This document shows positions 33,519 to 41,902 of a stretch of 64,000 nt of DNA, piece after piece. Position 1 is the first letter of the stretch, and each line of letters starts with the position of its first letter. A program made the translations under genes and the position numbers. The notes beneath the pieces are model-generated. The model was given only the letters and a program-made list of their open reading frames with translations. It made no database searches and was not told the DNA's origin. The DNA is from Micromonospora mirobrigensis (GTDB lineage: Bacteria; Actinomycetota; Actinomycetes; Mycobacteriales; Micromonosporaceae): the NCBI RefSeq assembly GCF_900091555.1, contig NZ_FMCX01000005.1:1-64000 (forward strand), in the 5' to 3' direction.

Positions 33519-34838
33519 ATGCGCCGAGTCCGCGCGCTCGTCAGCGTCCTCACCCTCCTCGTCGGCCTTCTCGTGGTCACCCCGTCCGCGGCCCGGGCGG
33601 ACGACCCCGTCTTCGACCCCGGTCCGATCGCCGCGTCGCCCGGTTGCCGGGGGCGCAGCGGCGCCAGCCAGGAGATCGACAACGAGAACTACCGCACCGT
33701 CTTCGGCTGGGAGTACCAGGTCTGGCAGGCCCTCAGCGAGTGCGACACCCAGAACCTGATCCAGCAGTTGCAGCGCAACGCGCTGCTCACCGGCGGCTGC
33801 TCGCTGGCCTTCAAGGCGATCGGCCTGGCGCCACCGGCCAAGCTTCCGGCCACTGTCGGTGACGTGATCTGCACGTCCGCCACCCTGGCCCAGGGCGGGT
33901 TCGCGCTGGCGCTGGCCCAGGCCGACCAGAACGGCGGCGGTTGCGGCGTCATCATCAAGTACCGGGTGACCTACGTGGTGGACATGGTCGGCAACACCGG
34001 CGGAAGCCTGACCGTCAACGGTCTGCAGATCCTGTCCCGGCCCTGCCCGAACGGGGTCGCGCCCAAGGCCGACCTCGGCAGCCAGATCGTGGCCGGAACC
34101 GGAGCGGGCGAAATCAACTGGTACGACTACGACTACGACGGGCTGCCGGACCTCGGCGCCCCGACCACCGACCCGGTGGTGCTCGCCGACTACAGCCAGC
34201 CCGGCTGGGCGGCGGTCCCGCCGACCGAGGTGACGGCGGCGCACTGCGCCCCGATCACCGTCCCCGCGCCGTCGGTGACCGGTGACGGCGCCGCCGGGTA
34301 CGCGGTGAGCGGCGTCGGCAACCTCGACCAGCTCCAGCACGGCACGGTCGACGCCTCGTCGGGGCCGGACGCGGTCACCTACACGCCCGACGGATCGGGC
34401 AACGGCACCGACGTCATCACGTTCAGCTATGACGGGCCGACGCAGCTCTCCTCGTCGGTCACCGTACGGGTCACCGGCTGCGCGAAGCTGTGGATCCAGT
34501 TCGGGTTGGGCGGCAACTGCGTGCAGGACTGCGACGACCCGCACTACGACACGATGATGCCGCTGACCATGAACGTCCGGATGACCAACACCCTGACCAA
34601 CTCGGTGTATCTGACGGGGAACCCGTGGGGTGGCCGGGAGGAGGGCAACCTCCAGGTGGACGCGCCGGACTGGAACATCCGGCACGTGACCGTCAGCGAC
34701 GGCACCATCCGGGACACCGAGTGCACCATCACCTACGGCGAGGACGGCGCACCGGTCGAGGTGACGTACCGGTACGTGTACCACGACGGTTCGCACGTGC
34801 GGGCCACCGACTGGATCACCACCAACCAGGTCATCTGA
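33519..34838 (+). CDS. Secreted protein of unknown function
   Basis: A 439-residue protein with a signal peptide (LTLLVGLLVVTPSAARA). The mature part has about ten cysteines, an early helical section (WEYQVWQALSECDTQNLIQQ) and later beta-rich stretches including a cadherin/Ig-like repeat (VTYTPDGSGNGTDVITFSYD) and an acidic motif NWYDYDYDGLPDLG that could bind calcium. The end reads RVTYRYVYHDGS-like sequence and stops without an anchor. I do not recognise a family. ATG 33519 follows CAGGGAGCAGCC. A strong hairpin at 34846 ends the transcript. Confidence 0.75.
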   Translation: MRRVRALVSVLTLLVGLLVVTPSAARADDPVFDPGPIAASPGCRGRSGASQEIDNENYRTVFGWEYQVWQALSECDTQNLIQQLQRNALLTGGCSLAFKAIGLAPPAKLPATVGDVICTSATLAQGGFALALAQADQNGGGCGVIIKYRVTYVVDMVGNTGGSLTVNGLQILSRPCPNGVAPKADLGSQIVAGTGAGEINWYDYDYDGLPDLGAPTTDPVVLADYSQPGWAAVPPTEVTAAHCAPITVPAPSVTGDGAAGYAVSGVGNLDQLQHGTVDASSGPDAVTYTPDGSGNGTDVITFSYDGPTQLSSSVTVRVTGCAKLWIQFGLGGNCVQDCDDPHYDTMMPLTMNVRMTNTLTNSVYLTGNPWGGREEGNLQVDAPDWNIRHVTVSDGTIRDTECTITYGEDGAPVEVTYRYVYHDGSHVRATDWITTNQVI

Positions 34839-34845
34839 GTGGTGC

Positions 34846-34878
34846 CGTCGGGGCGGCCGGGACCCGGCCGCCCCGACG
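34846..34878 (+). terminator. Hairpin terminator after the secreted protein gene
   Basis: Two 16-base arms (34846-34861 and 34863-34878) are perfect inverse complements around a single A, so the tip must open to a small loop. It begins 7 bp after the stop codon. Confidence 0.82.
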
Positions 34879-35006
34879 TCGCCACTGCTACGCCGGCGGT
34901 CGCCCACTCCCGGCGGCGCTGACCATCGCCGGGTATTGCCAGCACTACCGGAAGACTCGATCCAGAGTCCTGGTTCGTGCCGTCGGCGCTCACCTAGCCT
35001 GGGCAA

Positions 35007-36290
35007 ATGACGTCGGACATCACCCTGCTGAGGGCCGTGACCCGGTCTCGGTTCCTGGTGTCGGCGTGGCCGTGGCGCGGCATCGCCTACACGGCGACCA
35101 CGGCGGTGGCGGCCGGCCTGCTCTGGCTCCTGCTCGCCGTGCCGCTGACCCCGTTGGTCTCGGCGGTCTGGGTGCTGAGGTCCCATCCCACGAGCCCGGA
35201 CGAGGCGGCGCTGCGCACCGGTTCCGACCTGTTCGCCGCCGCCGTGCTCGGTGTCGTCGGCGTGGGCCTGCTCGCGCTCGTGATGCCGAGACTCGCCCTC
35301 GCCGTGGGCGAGGTCGAGCGGTGGCGGCTGCGACTGGCAGACACCGCCCCGGTGCGAGCGCGGCGCATCGGCAACCTCTACGCCGATCCGGCGACCTGGC
35401 GTGCGGTGGCCTACCTGATGCTCCTCGGCATCGTGGCGCCGGTGTGGCTCGCCGTGCTCGCCGTCGTGGGCCTGCTCGTCGTATCGACACCGGTCGCGGT
35501 CCAGCACCGCGCGGTCAGCATGGACTCGGCCGGGAGCATCGCCGGTCGGGCCGTGCTCGGCCTGGTGCTGGTCCCCGTCCTGCTCTATCTGACCTCCGCG
35601 TTCGGTGGAGCGCACGCCGCCCTCGCACGCCTGCTGCTGTGCGCCGAACGCGACCCGGCCGAGGCCGAACTGGTCGAGGTGACCCGGTCCCGGGCCCGGC
35701 TGGCCGACGCGTTCGACGTCGAACGGAACCGCATCGAACGCGACCTGCACGATCTCGCCCAACAACGACTGGTGAGCCTGACCATGCAACTCGGCCTCGC
35801 CAAGCTCGACCTGCCCGACGACTCGCCTGCGGCCGCCGCGGTGGCCTCGGCGCACGCGCAGGCCAAGACGCTGATGGCCGAGCTGCGGGACCTGGTTCGC
35901 GGCATCAGCCCACGGACGCTGCGCGAGCTGGGACTGCGGGCGGCGGTGGAGGAACTCGCCGCGGGCAGCCCGCTGCGGGTACGCGTCGACGCCGACCCGG
36001 GCCGATTCCCGGCGGCGGTGGAGACGGTGGCCTTCGCGGCGGTGTCGGAGGCGCTCGCCAACGCCGTGAAGCACGCCGGGGCGACCGAGGCCGTCGTCAC
36101 CACCCGGCACGCCGGCGGCACGCTCACGGTCCAGGTGTGCGACGACGGGCGCGGCGGCGCCGACCCGGCGCGCGGATCGGGCATCACCGGCCTCGCCGAC
36201 CGGGCGGCGGCCGCCGACGGTCGGCTGCTGATCTCCAGCCCGCCCGGCGGGCCCACCATCCTGCGGGTGGAGCTGCCGTGCGCGTCGTGA
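35007..36290 (+). CDS. NarL-type sensor histidine kinase
   Basis: A 427-residue membrane histidine kinase. The first ~220 residues have four or five hydrophobic segments with a DUF4153/sensor-like arrangement and no recognised ligand domain. The HisKA_3 dimerisation helix contains the phospho-acceptor His in IERDLHDLAQQRLVSLTMQ (near residue 248). The ATPase domain has NAVKHAG, CDDGRGGADP and GSGITGLADRAAAADG. It phosphorylates the response regulator encoded next, whose start lies inside its 3' end. The signal is unknown. Confidence 0.92.
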   Translation: MTSDITLLRAVTRSRFLVSAWPWRGIAYTATTAVAAGLLWLLLAVPLTPLVSAVWVLRSHPTSPDEAALRTGSDLFAAAVLGVVGVGLLALVMPRLALAVGEVERWRLRLADTAPVRARRIGNLYADPATWRAVAYLMLLGIVAPVWLAVLAVVGLLVVSTPVAVQHRAVSMDSAGSIAGRAVLGLVLVPVLLYLTSAFGGAHAALARLLLCAERDPAEAELVEVTRSRARLADAFDVERNRIERDLHDLAQQRLVSLTMQLGLAKLDLPDDSPAAAAVASAHAQAKTLMAELRDLVRGISPRTLRELGLRAAVEELAAGSPLRVRVDADPGRFPAAVETVAFAAVSEALANAVKHAGATEAVVTTRHAGGTLTVQVCDDGRGGADPARGSGITGLADRAAAADGRLLISSPPGGPTILRVELPCAS

Positions 36291-36925
36291 TCGCGGAGGA
36301 CTCCGTCCTGCTCCGCGAAGGGTTGGTCGGCCTGCTGTCCCGATTCGGCTTCGACGTCGTGGCCGCGGTCGGTGACGCCGCCGCTCTGGTGGCGGCCGTG
36401 GACGACACCACTCCCGACCTGGTCGTCACCGATGTACGCATGCCGCCGAACTTCACCGACGAGGGGCTGCGGGCCGCCGTGGCCGTCCGCGCGGCGCACC
36501 CCGGCCTCGCCGTGGTCGCGCTGAGCCAGTACGTCCAGCACAGTTACGCCGGCGAACTGCTCGGCTCGGGTGACGGTCGGGCCATCGGATACCTGCTCAA
36601 GGACCGCGTGGCCGACGTCGCGGAGTTCGCCGACGTGCTGCGGCGGGTTGCCGCGGGCGGCACGGTCGTCGATTCCGAGGTCGTCCGTCAACTGATGCAA
36701 CGCGGCCGTGATCCGCTGGCCCACCTGTCGACCCGCGAGCGTGAGGTGCTGGCACTGATCGCCGAGGGTCACTCGAACGCGGCCATCGCCCGCATCCTCG
36801 TGCTGACGGAGGCGGGAGTGAGCAAGCACATCAGCAGCGTCCTGGCCAAGTTGCACCTGCCGGTCAGTGACGACACCAACCGGCGGGTCCTCGCCGTTCT
36901 CGCATACCTGCGGGGCCAGCAGTAG
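36278..36925 (+). CDS. NarL/LuxR-type response regulator
   Basis: A 215-residue regulator with a receiver domain (VVIAEDSVLLREGLVG; phospho-acceptor Asp in VVTDVRMP near residue 52; the lysine in YLLKDRV) and a C-terminal LuxR HTH (LSTREREVLALIAEGHSNAA, VSKHISSVLAKLHL). GTG 36278 overlaps the kinase gene by 13 bp. The membrane protein gene at 36983 follows in the same direction and may be its target. Confidence 0.93.
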   Translation: MRVVIAEDSVLLREGLVGLLSRFGFDVVAAVGDAAALVAAVDDTTPDLVVTDVRMPPNFTDEGLRAAVAVRAAHPGLAVVALSQYVQHSYAGELLGSGDGRAIGYLLKDRVADVAEFADVLRRVAAGGTVVDSEVVRQLMQRGRDPLAHLSTREREVLALIAEGHSNAAIARILVLTEAGVSKHISSVLAKLHLPVSDDTNRRVLAVLAYLRGQQ

Positions 36926-36982
36926 GCGAGCCGAAAAACCGGCGTACGCCGTCCACACCCGATCGAGTAGAGGGAGTCCTCG

Positions 36983-37846
36983 TTGCACCGCCTCACCACC
37001 CCTTCACGGTCCACCGCTTTCTCCGGCGGGGCCCTCACCTCGCTCGTCGCCGTGGCCACGGCCCTCGTGGCCGCCTTCGTCCTCGCCCCGCCCAGGCTCG
37101 CGGCGGGCGGCTCCGGCGGGGAACTGGGTGACCAGGGACGCCTCGTCGACGCCCTCCGCGCCGCATTCGTCGAGTACTGGGCGTCCGGCGACCGGTCCTT
37201 CCCGCCGAGCCTGCAACGGGTCGTCGAGTACTGGTTCCGTTACCACCTCGCCAAGGCGGTTATCGCCGCCGCCCTGCTGATCGTGCTCGTGACGCTCGGC
37301 GGCCTGCTCTGGCAGGCATACCTGAGGGCCGGCGGCCTCCGGCGGCGGACGAGGGCCGTCCTCGCGTCGGCTGGCGTTCTCGTCACGGTGCTCACGACGA
37401 TCGCCACGGCGGCCGTGATGGCCAACGTCCAGGGTGCCCTGGCCCCCTTCGCCTCGCTGCTGCCGATGCTGACCGACGGACCAGCAGACGGGGAACTCAC
37501 CGACACGCTGGCGCAGGTCCGGCAGCGACTCGCCGACTCCACCAGCCCCGGCGCCCGGAACCGGCCCGTCATCGAGGCGATGATCAGCGACTTCGCCCAC
37601 TATCACTCGGCGATGGCCGTGATCGCCGCGACCGTCGCGGTCCTCCTCGGCGGCGTGAGCCTGGTGCTCTGGACGAGACGTGCCGCCACGACCCCGCCCG
37701 ACCGGCGAACCAGGCGTGTGCTGGGCTCGTACGGCGTCGCCTCGGCACTGCTCGCCCTGGCCGTGACAGCGGTCGTGGTGGCGAACGCGACCACCGCGGC
37801 GGACCCGGTGCCGGCACTTCGAGCGTTCTTCGCCGGCGGATGGTGA
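36983..37846 (+). CDS. Four-helix membrane protein, unknown function
   Basis: A 287-residue protein starting at TTG with AGGGAG upstream. Hydrophobic segments lie near residues 17-35, 90-110, 125-147, 207-229 and 250-268. Between them is an extracytoplasmic loop (LRAAFVEYWASGDRSFPPSL) and a second loop around residues 155-200. It resembles a group of actinobacterial membrane proteins without assigned function. It is 57 bp after the response regulator and may be part of that system. Confidence 0.78.
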   Translation: MHRLTTPSRSTAFSGGALTSLVAVATALVAAFVLAPPRLAAGGSGGELGDQGRLVDALRAAFVEYWASGDRSFPPSLQRVVEYWFRYHLAKAVIAAALLIVLVTLGGLLWQAYLRAGGLRRRTRAVLASAGVLVTVLTTIATAAVMANVQGALAPFASLLPMLTDGPADGELTDTLAQVRQRLADSTSPGARNRPVIEAMISDFAHYHSAMAVIAATVAVLLGGVSLVLWTRRAATTPPDRRTRRVLGSYGVASALLALAVTAVVVANATTAADPVPALRAFFAGGW

Positions 37847-37864
37847 CCGCCGGGCGGTGGTCAC
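37843..37864. terminator. Bidirectional hairpin between convergent genes
   Basis: A 9-bp stem (one G-T pair) with loop GGGC overlaps the stop of the membrane protein gene and precedes the 3' end of the convergent DHFR-like gene. Confidence 0.6.
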
Positions 37865-37901
37865 ACCGGCCGCAGCGAACGGATCAGGATGGTGGCCGTG
37901 G

Positions 37902-38465
37902 TCAGCGGCCGAGCGGACGGTAACTGAGGCAGATGACCCCGTTGCCGAATCGGCGTTGGTCGAGCAGTTCGAAGTCGGTGCGTACGCCGGTGGGCAGCCC
38001 CGGCTTGCCGCCTCCGACGGCCGTGGGCCAGACGATCAACTGGCACTCGTCGACCAGCCCGGCCCGCATGGCCTGCGCCGCCAGATCGGCGCCTCCGATG
38101 GTGATGTCACCGTCGGCCGTGGCCTTCAGGTGCTCCACAGCCGCGGGGTCGAAACGGCGTTCCAGCCTGGTGGCGGCCGTCGACACCGAGGTGAGGGTCG
38201 TGGAGTAGACGATCTTGTCCGCCGATTTCCAGACGTCCGCGAAGGTGGCCATGAGGTCGGACTGGGCGGCCAGGGCAGCGTCGGTCTCCCAGACGGCCAT
38301 CATCTCGTACAGGCGCCGTCCGTAGAGGAACGTGCCCACCGGCCGCAGCAGGTCGGTGGTGAACGCGAACACCTCGTCGTCGAGCGGGAAGAAGGCGAAG
38401 ACTCCCTTCTCGTCCTCGATGTAGCCGTCGATCGACACGTTGGTCACGTAGATCAGCTTTGCCAT
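37902..38465 (-). CDS. Dihydrofolate-reductase-like (RibD C-terminal) protein
   Basis: A 187-residue protein of the RibD_C/DHFR-like family. It opens KLIYVTNVSIDGYIEDEKG, then FLYGRRLYEMMAVWE, ADKIVYSTTL, and ITIGGADLAAQAMRAGLVDE near the NADPH site. Family members are stand-alone reductases of unknown substrate, often induced with ECF sigma systems. ATG 38465 is used. A promoter-like element at 38543-38572 is nearly identical to one in front of the YCII gene at 56703. Confidence 0.9.
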   Translation of the reverse strand: MAKLIYVTNVSIDGYIEDEKGVFAFFPLDDEVFAFTTDLLRPVGTFLYGRRLYEMMAVWETDAALAAQSDLMATFADVWKSADKIVYSTTLTSVSTAATRLERRFDPAAVEHLKATADGDITIGGADLAAQAMRAGLVDECQLIVWPTAVGGGKPGLPTGVRTDFELLDQRRFGNGVICLSYRPLGR

Positions 38466-38542
38466 ACCGCTACCTCCGGGTGCGCTGCGATCCGACTCAG
38501 TCAGTCTCAGGATCTGGCAGACGTTTCTGCCTCTCGCCCGTC

Positions 38543-38572
38543 CTACGAACGACTCGGCCGGAATCCGACACC
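38543..38572 (-). promoter_or_regulatory. Bipartite promoter-like element, copy 1
   Basis: On the minus strand: GGTGTCGGATTCCGG, then GTCGTTCGTAG after a short variable spacer. It agrees at 27 of 30 positions with 56754-56783; the three differences all lie in the spacer. It sits about 77 bp upstream of the DHFR-like start. The two conserved blocks have the size and spacing of -35 and -10 elements of an ECF sigma factor. Confidence 0.65.
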
Positions 38573-38915
38573 ATCCCGGGAGAAGGTTCCACGGTAACGA
38601 CGGCTGGTCGACGAACTGGCCCGGCACACCGACGCAGGGTCCCGGTCCGTGATCCGGCCGCGATCGCCGTTGAACCGCACCGGCCCCGGTGCGGCGCCGT
38701 CCGACCCGGCCCTGTGGCACCAGAACCACCTCTGGCCGACCATGGGCACGCTGCGCAGCCCCGACGGCCCGTTCGCCGGTTGCAAGCCGGGAGGCCACCG
38801 GCCGAAGGAGCGGCCCTGGGCCGAGCGGTACGACGACCGTTGAGCGACGCCGGTCGCCCCTCCGGATCGAGGAGGGGCAACCGGTGGCCACCGCGCTCAG
38901 CCGGCCCGGCGGGCG
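38573..38915. other. Stretch without a supported gene
   Basis: About 340 bp. The plus-strand frame 38649-38843 (64 codons) has no ribosome-binding site or known motif and is not accepted. Nothing else is seen. Confidence 0.5.
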
Positions 38916-38946
38916 GGCCGGTCCCGCGGACGTTCCGGGACCGGCC
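38916..38946 (-). terminator. Hairpin terminator after the VOC gene
   Basis: An 11-bp perfect stem (38916-38926 and 38936-38946) with a 9-base loop, 15 bp downstream of the VOC stop on the minus strand. Confidence 0.75.
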
Positions 38947-38961
38947 GGCGGTGTCGCCGGC

Positions 38962-39405
38962 TCAGCCGACGGGGCTGGCGCCGGTCTGGAAGACGTTGAT
39001 GAAGTTGCCGTCGGTGTCCCGGATGGCGGTGGAGCGGCTGCCGTCGCCGAGGTCCATCTGGTCCCAGACGATGGTCACGCCCAGCTCGCGGAACCGGTCG
39101 GTGGCCCGGGCGAGGTCGTCGACCCGCAACACGAGGGCCTTGTTGCCGATGGGCCGGATGTGCTCCGGCGGATCGAGGAACATGTCGGGGACCCGGTAAC
39201 CGTTGGCGGGTTGGAGCAGTTCGAGCCGGAAGCCGGCGCCTTCGACGTACGCGACGTCGGCGTTGATGGCGTCGAACCGCGAGCGGGCGGTCTCCCGCAG
39301 CCCGAAGACGTCGTTCCACCAGCGCACCGCGGCGTCGATGTCGCTGACGGTGATCGTGATGTTGTGCAGGGACAGGGTGAATCCGGGACTGTCGTTGCTG
39401 GGCAT
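38962..39405 (-). CDS. VOC-superfamily (glyoxalase-like) protein
   Basis: A 147-residue protein with the beta-alpha-beta-beta-beta fold of the vicinal oxygen chelate family: LHNITITVSDIDAAVRWWND at the start, GFRLELLQPANG in the middle and STAIRDTDGNFINVFQ at the end. His in the first strand and Glu in the repeats are plausible metal ligands. Such proteins act as dioxygenases, glyoxalases or resistance proteins; the substrate is not evident. It is 178 bp downstream of the SDR gene on the same strand. Confidence 0.9.
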   Translation of the reverse strand: MPSNDSPGFTLSLHNITITVSDIDAAVRWWNDVFGLRETARSRFDAINADVAYVEGAGFRLELLQPANGYRVPDMFLDPPEHIRPIGNKALVLRVDDLARATDRFRELGVTIVWDQMDLGDGSRSTAIRDTDGNFINVFQTGASPVG

Positions 39406-39583
39406 GGTTCCCTCTTTGGAAGTGGTGTGGCGCTGCGCCGGCCCGGCCGACGCCTGCGTTTCGGGTTGGTGGCGGCGGCCCCGCTCGGCATGCTCCCGAG
39501 GTCACGGTCAGCATCCCAGCGGGGCGCCGTCGGCCGGACCGTAATGGCGGTTCCGGTTCCTGCCATGCGGCGGTAGGCGGTGC

Positions 39584-40333
39584 TCAGATCTGGTTGACGC
39601 CGCCGTCGACGAACAGCTCGATGCCGGTGACGAAGCTGCTCTGGTCGCCGGCCAGGAAGAGCGCGACCGAGGCGATCTCGTCGGGGGTACCCATCCGGCC
39701 CAGCGGGACCTGGCCGGCGAGGAAGCCCTTGAGCTGTGTCGCCTTCTCCTGGTCGGGAGCGAGGCCGGTGATGCCGGGCGTGTCGGTGGGGCCGGGGGTC
39801 AGGGTGTTGACCCGGATGCGGCGGCCGCGCAGCTCGTTGGCCCAGGTCCGGGCGAAGGAGCGCACGGCAGCCTTGGAAGCGCCGTAGACGCCGAAGGCCT
39901 CCGTGCCGGTGCTCGCGGCGGTGAAGCCGGTCAGGATCACCGAGGCGCCGTCGTTGAGCAGGGGCAGCGCCTTCTGCACGGTGAAGAGCAGACCCCTGAC
40001 GTTGGTGTCGAAGATCTGGTCGAAGTGGTCCTCGGTGACCTGCTCCAGCGGGCGGAAGGATCCGCCGCCGGCGTTGGCGAACAACACGTCGATGCGCCTG
40101 CCCTGCTGCTCGACGGCCGCGTACAGGCGGTCGAGGTCGCCCGGCTCCGCGACGTCGCCCCGGATGCCGGTGACGGCGTCGCCGAGCTCGGCGACGGCCG
40201 CGTCGAGGGCGTCCTGCCGCCGGCCGGTGATGAACACGTGCGCGCCTTCCGCGGCGAATCGCCGGGCGGCTGCCAGGCCGATCCCGGTTGTGCCGCCGGT
40301 CACGACGGCGGTCCTGCCCTGAAGCTGACCCAT
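39584..40333 (-). CDS. Short-chain dehydrogenase/reductase
   Basis: A 249-residue classical SDR of the FabG type. It has TGGTTGIGLAAARRF for cofactor binding, FANAGGGS, Ser in VILTGFTAASTG, and YGASKAAVRSFA with the catalytic Tyr and Lys, ending VTGIELFVDGGVNQ. It likely oxidises or reduces a small hydroxy/keto compound with NAD(P). It is divergent from the Rrf2-type regulator at 40510 with a perfect palindrome between, so it is probably repressed by that regulator. Confidence 0.93.
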   Translation of the reverse strand: MGQLQGRTAVVTGGTTGIGLAAARRFAAEGAHVFITGRRQDALDAAVAELGDAVTGIRGDVAEPGDLDRLYAAVEQQGRRIDVLFANAGGGSFRPLEQVTEDHFDQIFDTNVRGLLFTVQKALPLLNDGASVILTGFTAASTGTEAFGVYGASKAAVRSFARTWANELRGRRIRVNTLTPGPTDTPGITGLAPDQEKATQLKGFLAGQVPLGRMGTPDEIASVALFLAGDQSSFVTGIELFVDGGVNQI

Positions 40334-40416
40334 GGTGTTGCCTTCCGGTCCGGTCGCTGTCCCCAGCGAGCTGGTGGTGTGCGGAACGGCCCTGGAAGTG
40401 GGCCGCTGAATGTAAC

Positions 40417-40429
40417 CGTAACTGTTACG
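40417..40429. promoter_or_regulatory. Candidate Rrf2 operator
   Basis: CGTAAC-T-GTTACG is a perfect 13-bp palindrome in the 176-bp divergent space between the SDR and Rrf2 genes. Related half sites GTAAC (40413-40416 region) and GGTTAC (about 40483-40488) are close by. Confidence 0.6.
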
Positions 40430-40509
40430 ACTGACGGCGACAACCGAGGCCCGACCTGGGGTGACCGATGTATCATTTGTGGTTACAGCAGACGGGTGGG
40501 GTGGGCGGA

Positions 40510-40947
40510 ATGAGTGGAAACAGCAGGTTGTGCGTCGCCGTGCACGTGTTGACGTGGATGGCCCTGGACCGGCGCGACCCGGCTGCGGTGGCCACGTCGC
40601 AGCGCATCGCCGTCAGCGTCAACACCAACCCGGTGGTCATCCGCCGCTGCCTCGGCCAGCTCCGCGAGGCCGGACTCGTCCAGTCCCGTCGGGGGGCCGG
40701 CGCCGGCTGGAGCCTGGCGCGGGAACCGGAGTCGATCACCCTGCTCGACGTGTACCTGGCGGTCGGGGACGACGAGCCGCTCTTCGCCCTGCATCACTCC
40801 CCGCCGAGTCAGTCGTGCCCGGTCGGATTCGGTATCCAACCCGCACTGCGGCAGGTCTTCGGCCGGCTCGACGAGGCCGTCCGGCGGGAGCTGGCGACCA
40901 CCACCATCGCCGACATGCTCCTCGACGTGCTGGCCCGGCAGCCGTAG
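40510..40947 (+). CDS. Rrf2-family transcriptional regulator
   Basis: A 145-residue winged-helix regulator: NSRLCVAVHVLTWMALDRRD, then TSQRIAVSVNTNPVVIRRCL, GLVQSRRGAGAGWSLAREPE and LLDVYLAVGDDEPLF. It has one cysteine in the loop where Fe-S Rrf2 proteins have three, so a cluster is unlikely; it belongs with YwnA-type redox or aldehyde sensors. ATG 40510 follows GGTGGGCGGA. It faces the SDR gene across a palindromic operator. Confidence 0.9.
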   Translation: MSGNSRLCVAVHVLTWMALDRRDPAAVATSQRIAVSVNTNPVVIRRCLGQLREAGLVQSRRGAGAGWSLAREPESITLLDVYLAVGDDEPLFALHHSPPSQSCPVGFGIQPALRQVFGRLDEAVRRELATTTIADMLLDVLARQP

Positions 40948-41065
40948 CGGGGGTGGATGCGGACGACATGACATCTCAGCCGTTCGCTCCGGCCTGAGGC
41001 GGGTATGCGGCGACGGCGACAACGTCCGTCTCCGACCCGTCCACCAGTCCCGGAGGGCCCGCGCC

Positions 41066-41850
41066 ATGACCGCTCAGCCCGACCTCGACCTGGTCTTCTG
41101 GTCCGGTTCGGTCCGCACCAGGCCCTTCGTCGACCATGTCCGCGCCGCGCGGGCCGGCGGCTTCACGAGCATGGCCGTCGCCGCGGACACCTACCGGGCG
41201 GCGATCGGCTCGGGACTGTCGCCGCAGGCCGTGATCGGGATGGCCGAGGACGCCGGGGTGCCGATCCGGCATTTCGAGGCTTTCACCGACTGGGCCCCGA
41301 TCGACCTCGCCGCCGGCGGCGGAGCCTCAGGGACAAGTTCGATGTCGCCGGTGGAGAGGGCTTCGCCATCGCCGAGCGGCTCGGAGTACGCACGATCCTC
41401 GCCTTCCCCGCCTTCGACACCGCCCAGGCCCCACCGGTCGACGTGCTGACCGAGGGTTTCGCGCAGCTGTGTGACCGCGCCGCCGATGCCGGGATGGACG
41501 TGCAGTTGGAGTTCGTGCCGGTCTTCGGGGTGCCGAACCTGGACCTGCTGCGTTCCATCCCGGCCGAGTACCTGTGGAGCGCCCAACTCGCCGACGGCGC
41601 GCGCGAACCCCAGGGAGAGAGCCTCGCCGACGACGGCCTGAACTACCGGGCCTTCGCGGGGGAGGGCGACATCCCGCTGGTGGACGTACTGCGGATCCTG
41701 GCCGAGAAGGGCAACCTGCGCCAAGCCGGCCCGGAGACCTTCTCCCGGGTCGCGGATGCGATGGACCCGGTGGAGGCCGGCCGGCGCGACGGTGAGACCA
41801 CCCGCGCGGTCCTGGCCCGCGCCGGCATCGCGGTGCCGAAAAGGCCGTAG
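41066..41850 (+). pseudogene. Xylose-isomerase-like TIM-barrel protein, frameshifted and deleted
   Basis: The first part (DLVFWSGSVRTRPFVDHVRA...RHFEAFTDWAPIDLAAGGG) is read from ATG 41066. Around 41320-41330 the frame is lost and the rest (LRDKFDVAGGEGFAIAERLG ... DIPLVDVLRILAEKGNL) is in another frame to TAG at 41848-41850. In addition, the segment between FVPVFGVP and NLDLLRSIPAEYLW is abnormally short; relatives carry roughly 30 residues there, including the metal-binding DTWHF-type strand. Two independent lesions make it a pseudogene of the sugar phosphate isomerase/epimerase family. Confidence 0.8.
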
Positions 41851-41902
41851 CGGCGCCTGGTCCGCCCCCGATTCCGATGAGCCCACCTCGAGGGAGCCTG
41901 CC

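Noticed and set aside
34490..36925. An 811-codon frame ending in the response regulator
   Set aside because: The upstream portion is low-complexity shadow of the histidine kinase and secreted-protein genes; the receiver domain starts at GTG 36278.
38649..38843. 64-codon frame in the gap upstream of the DHFR-like gene
   Set aside because: No ribosome-binding site, no known motif, and biased composition like neighbouring non-coding DNA.
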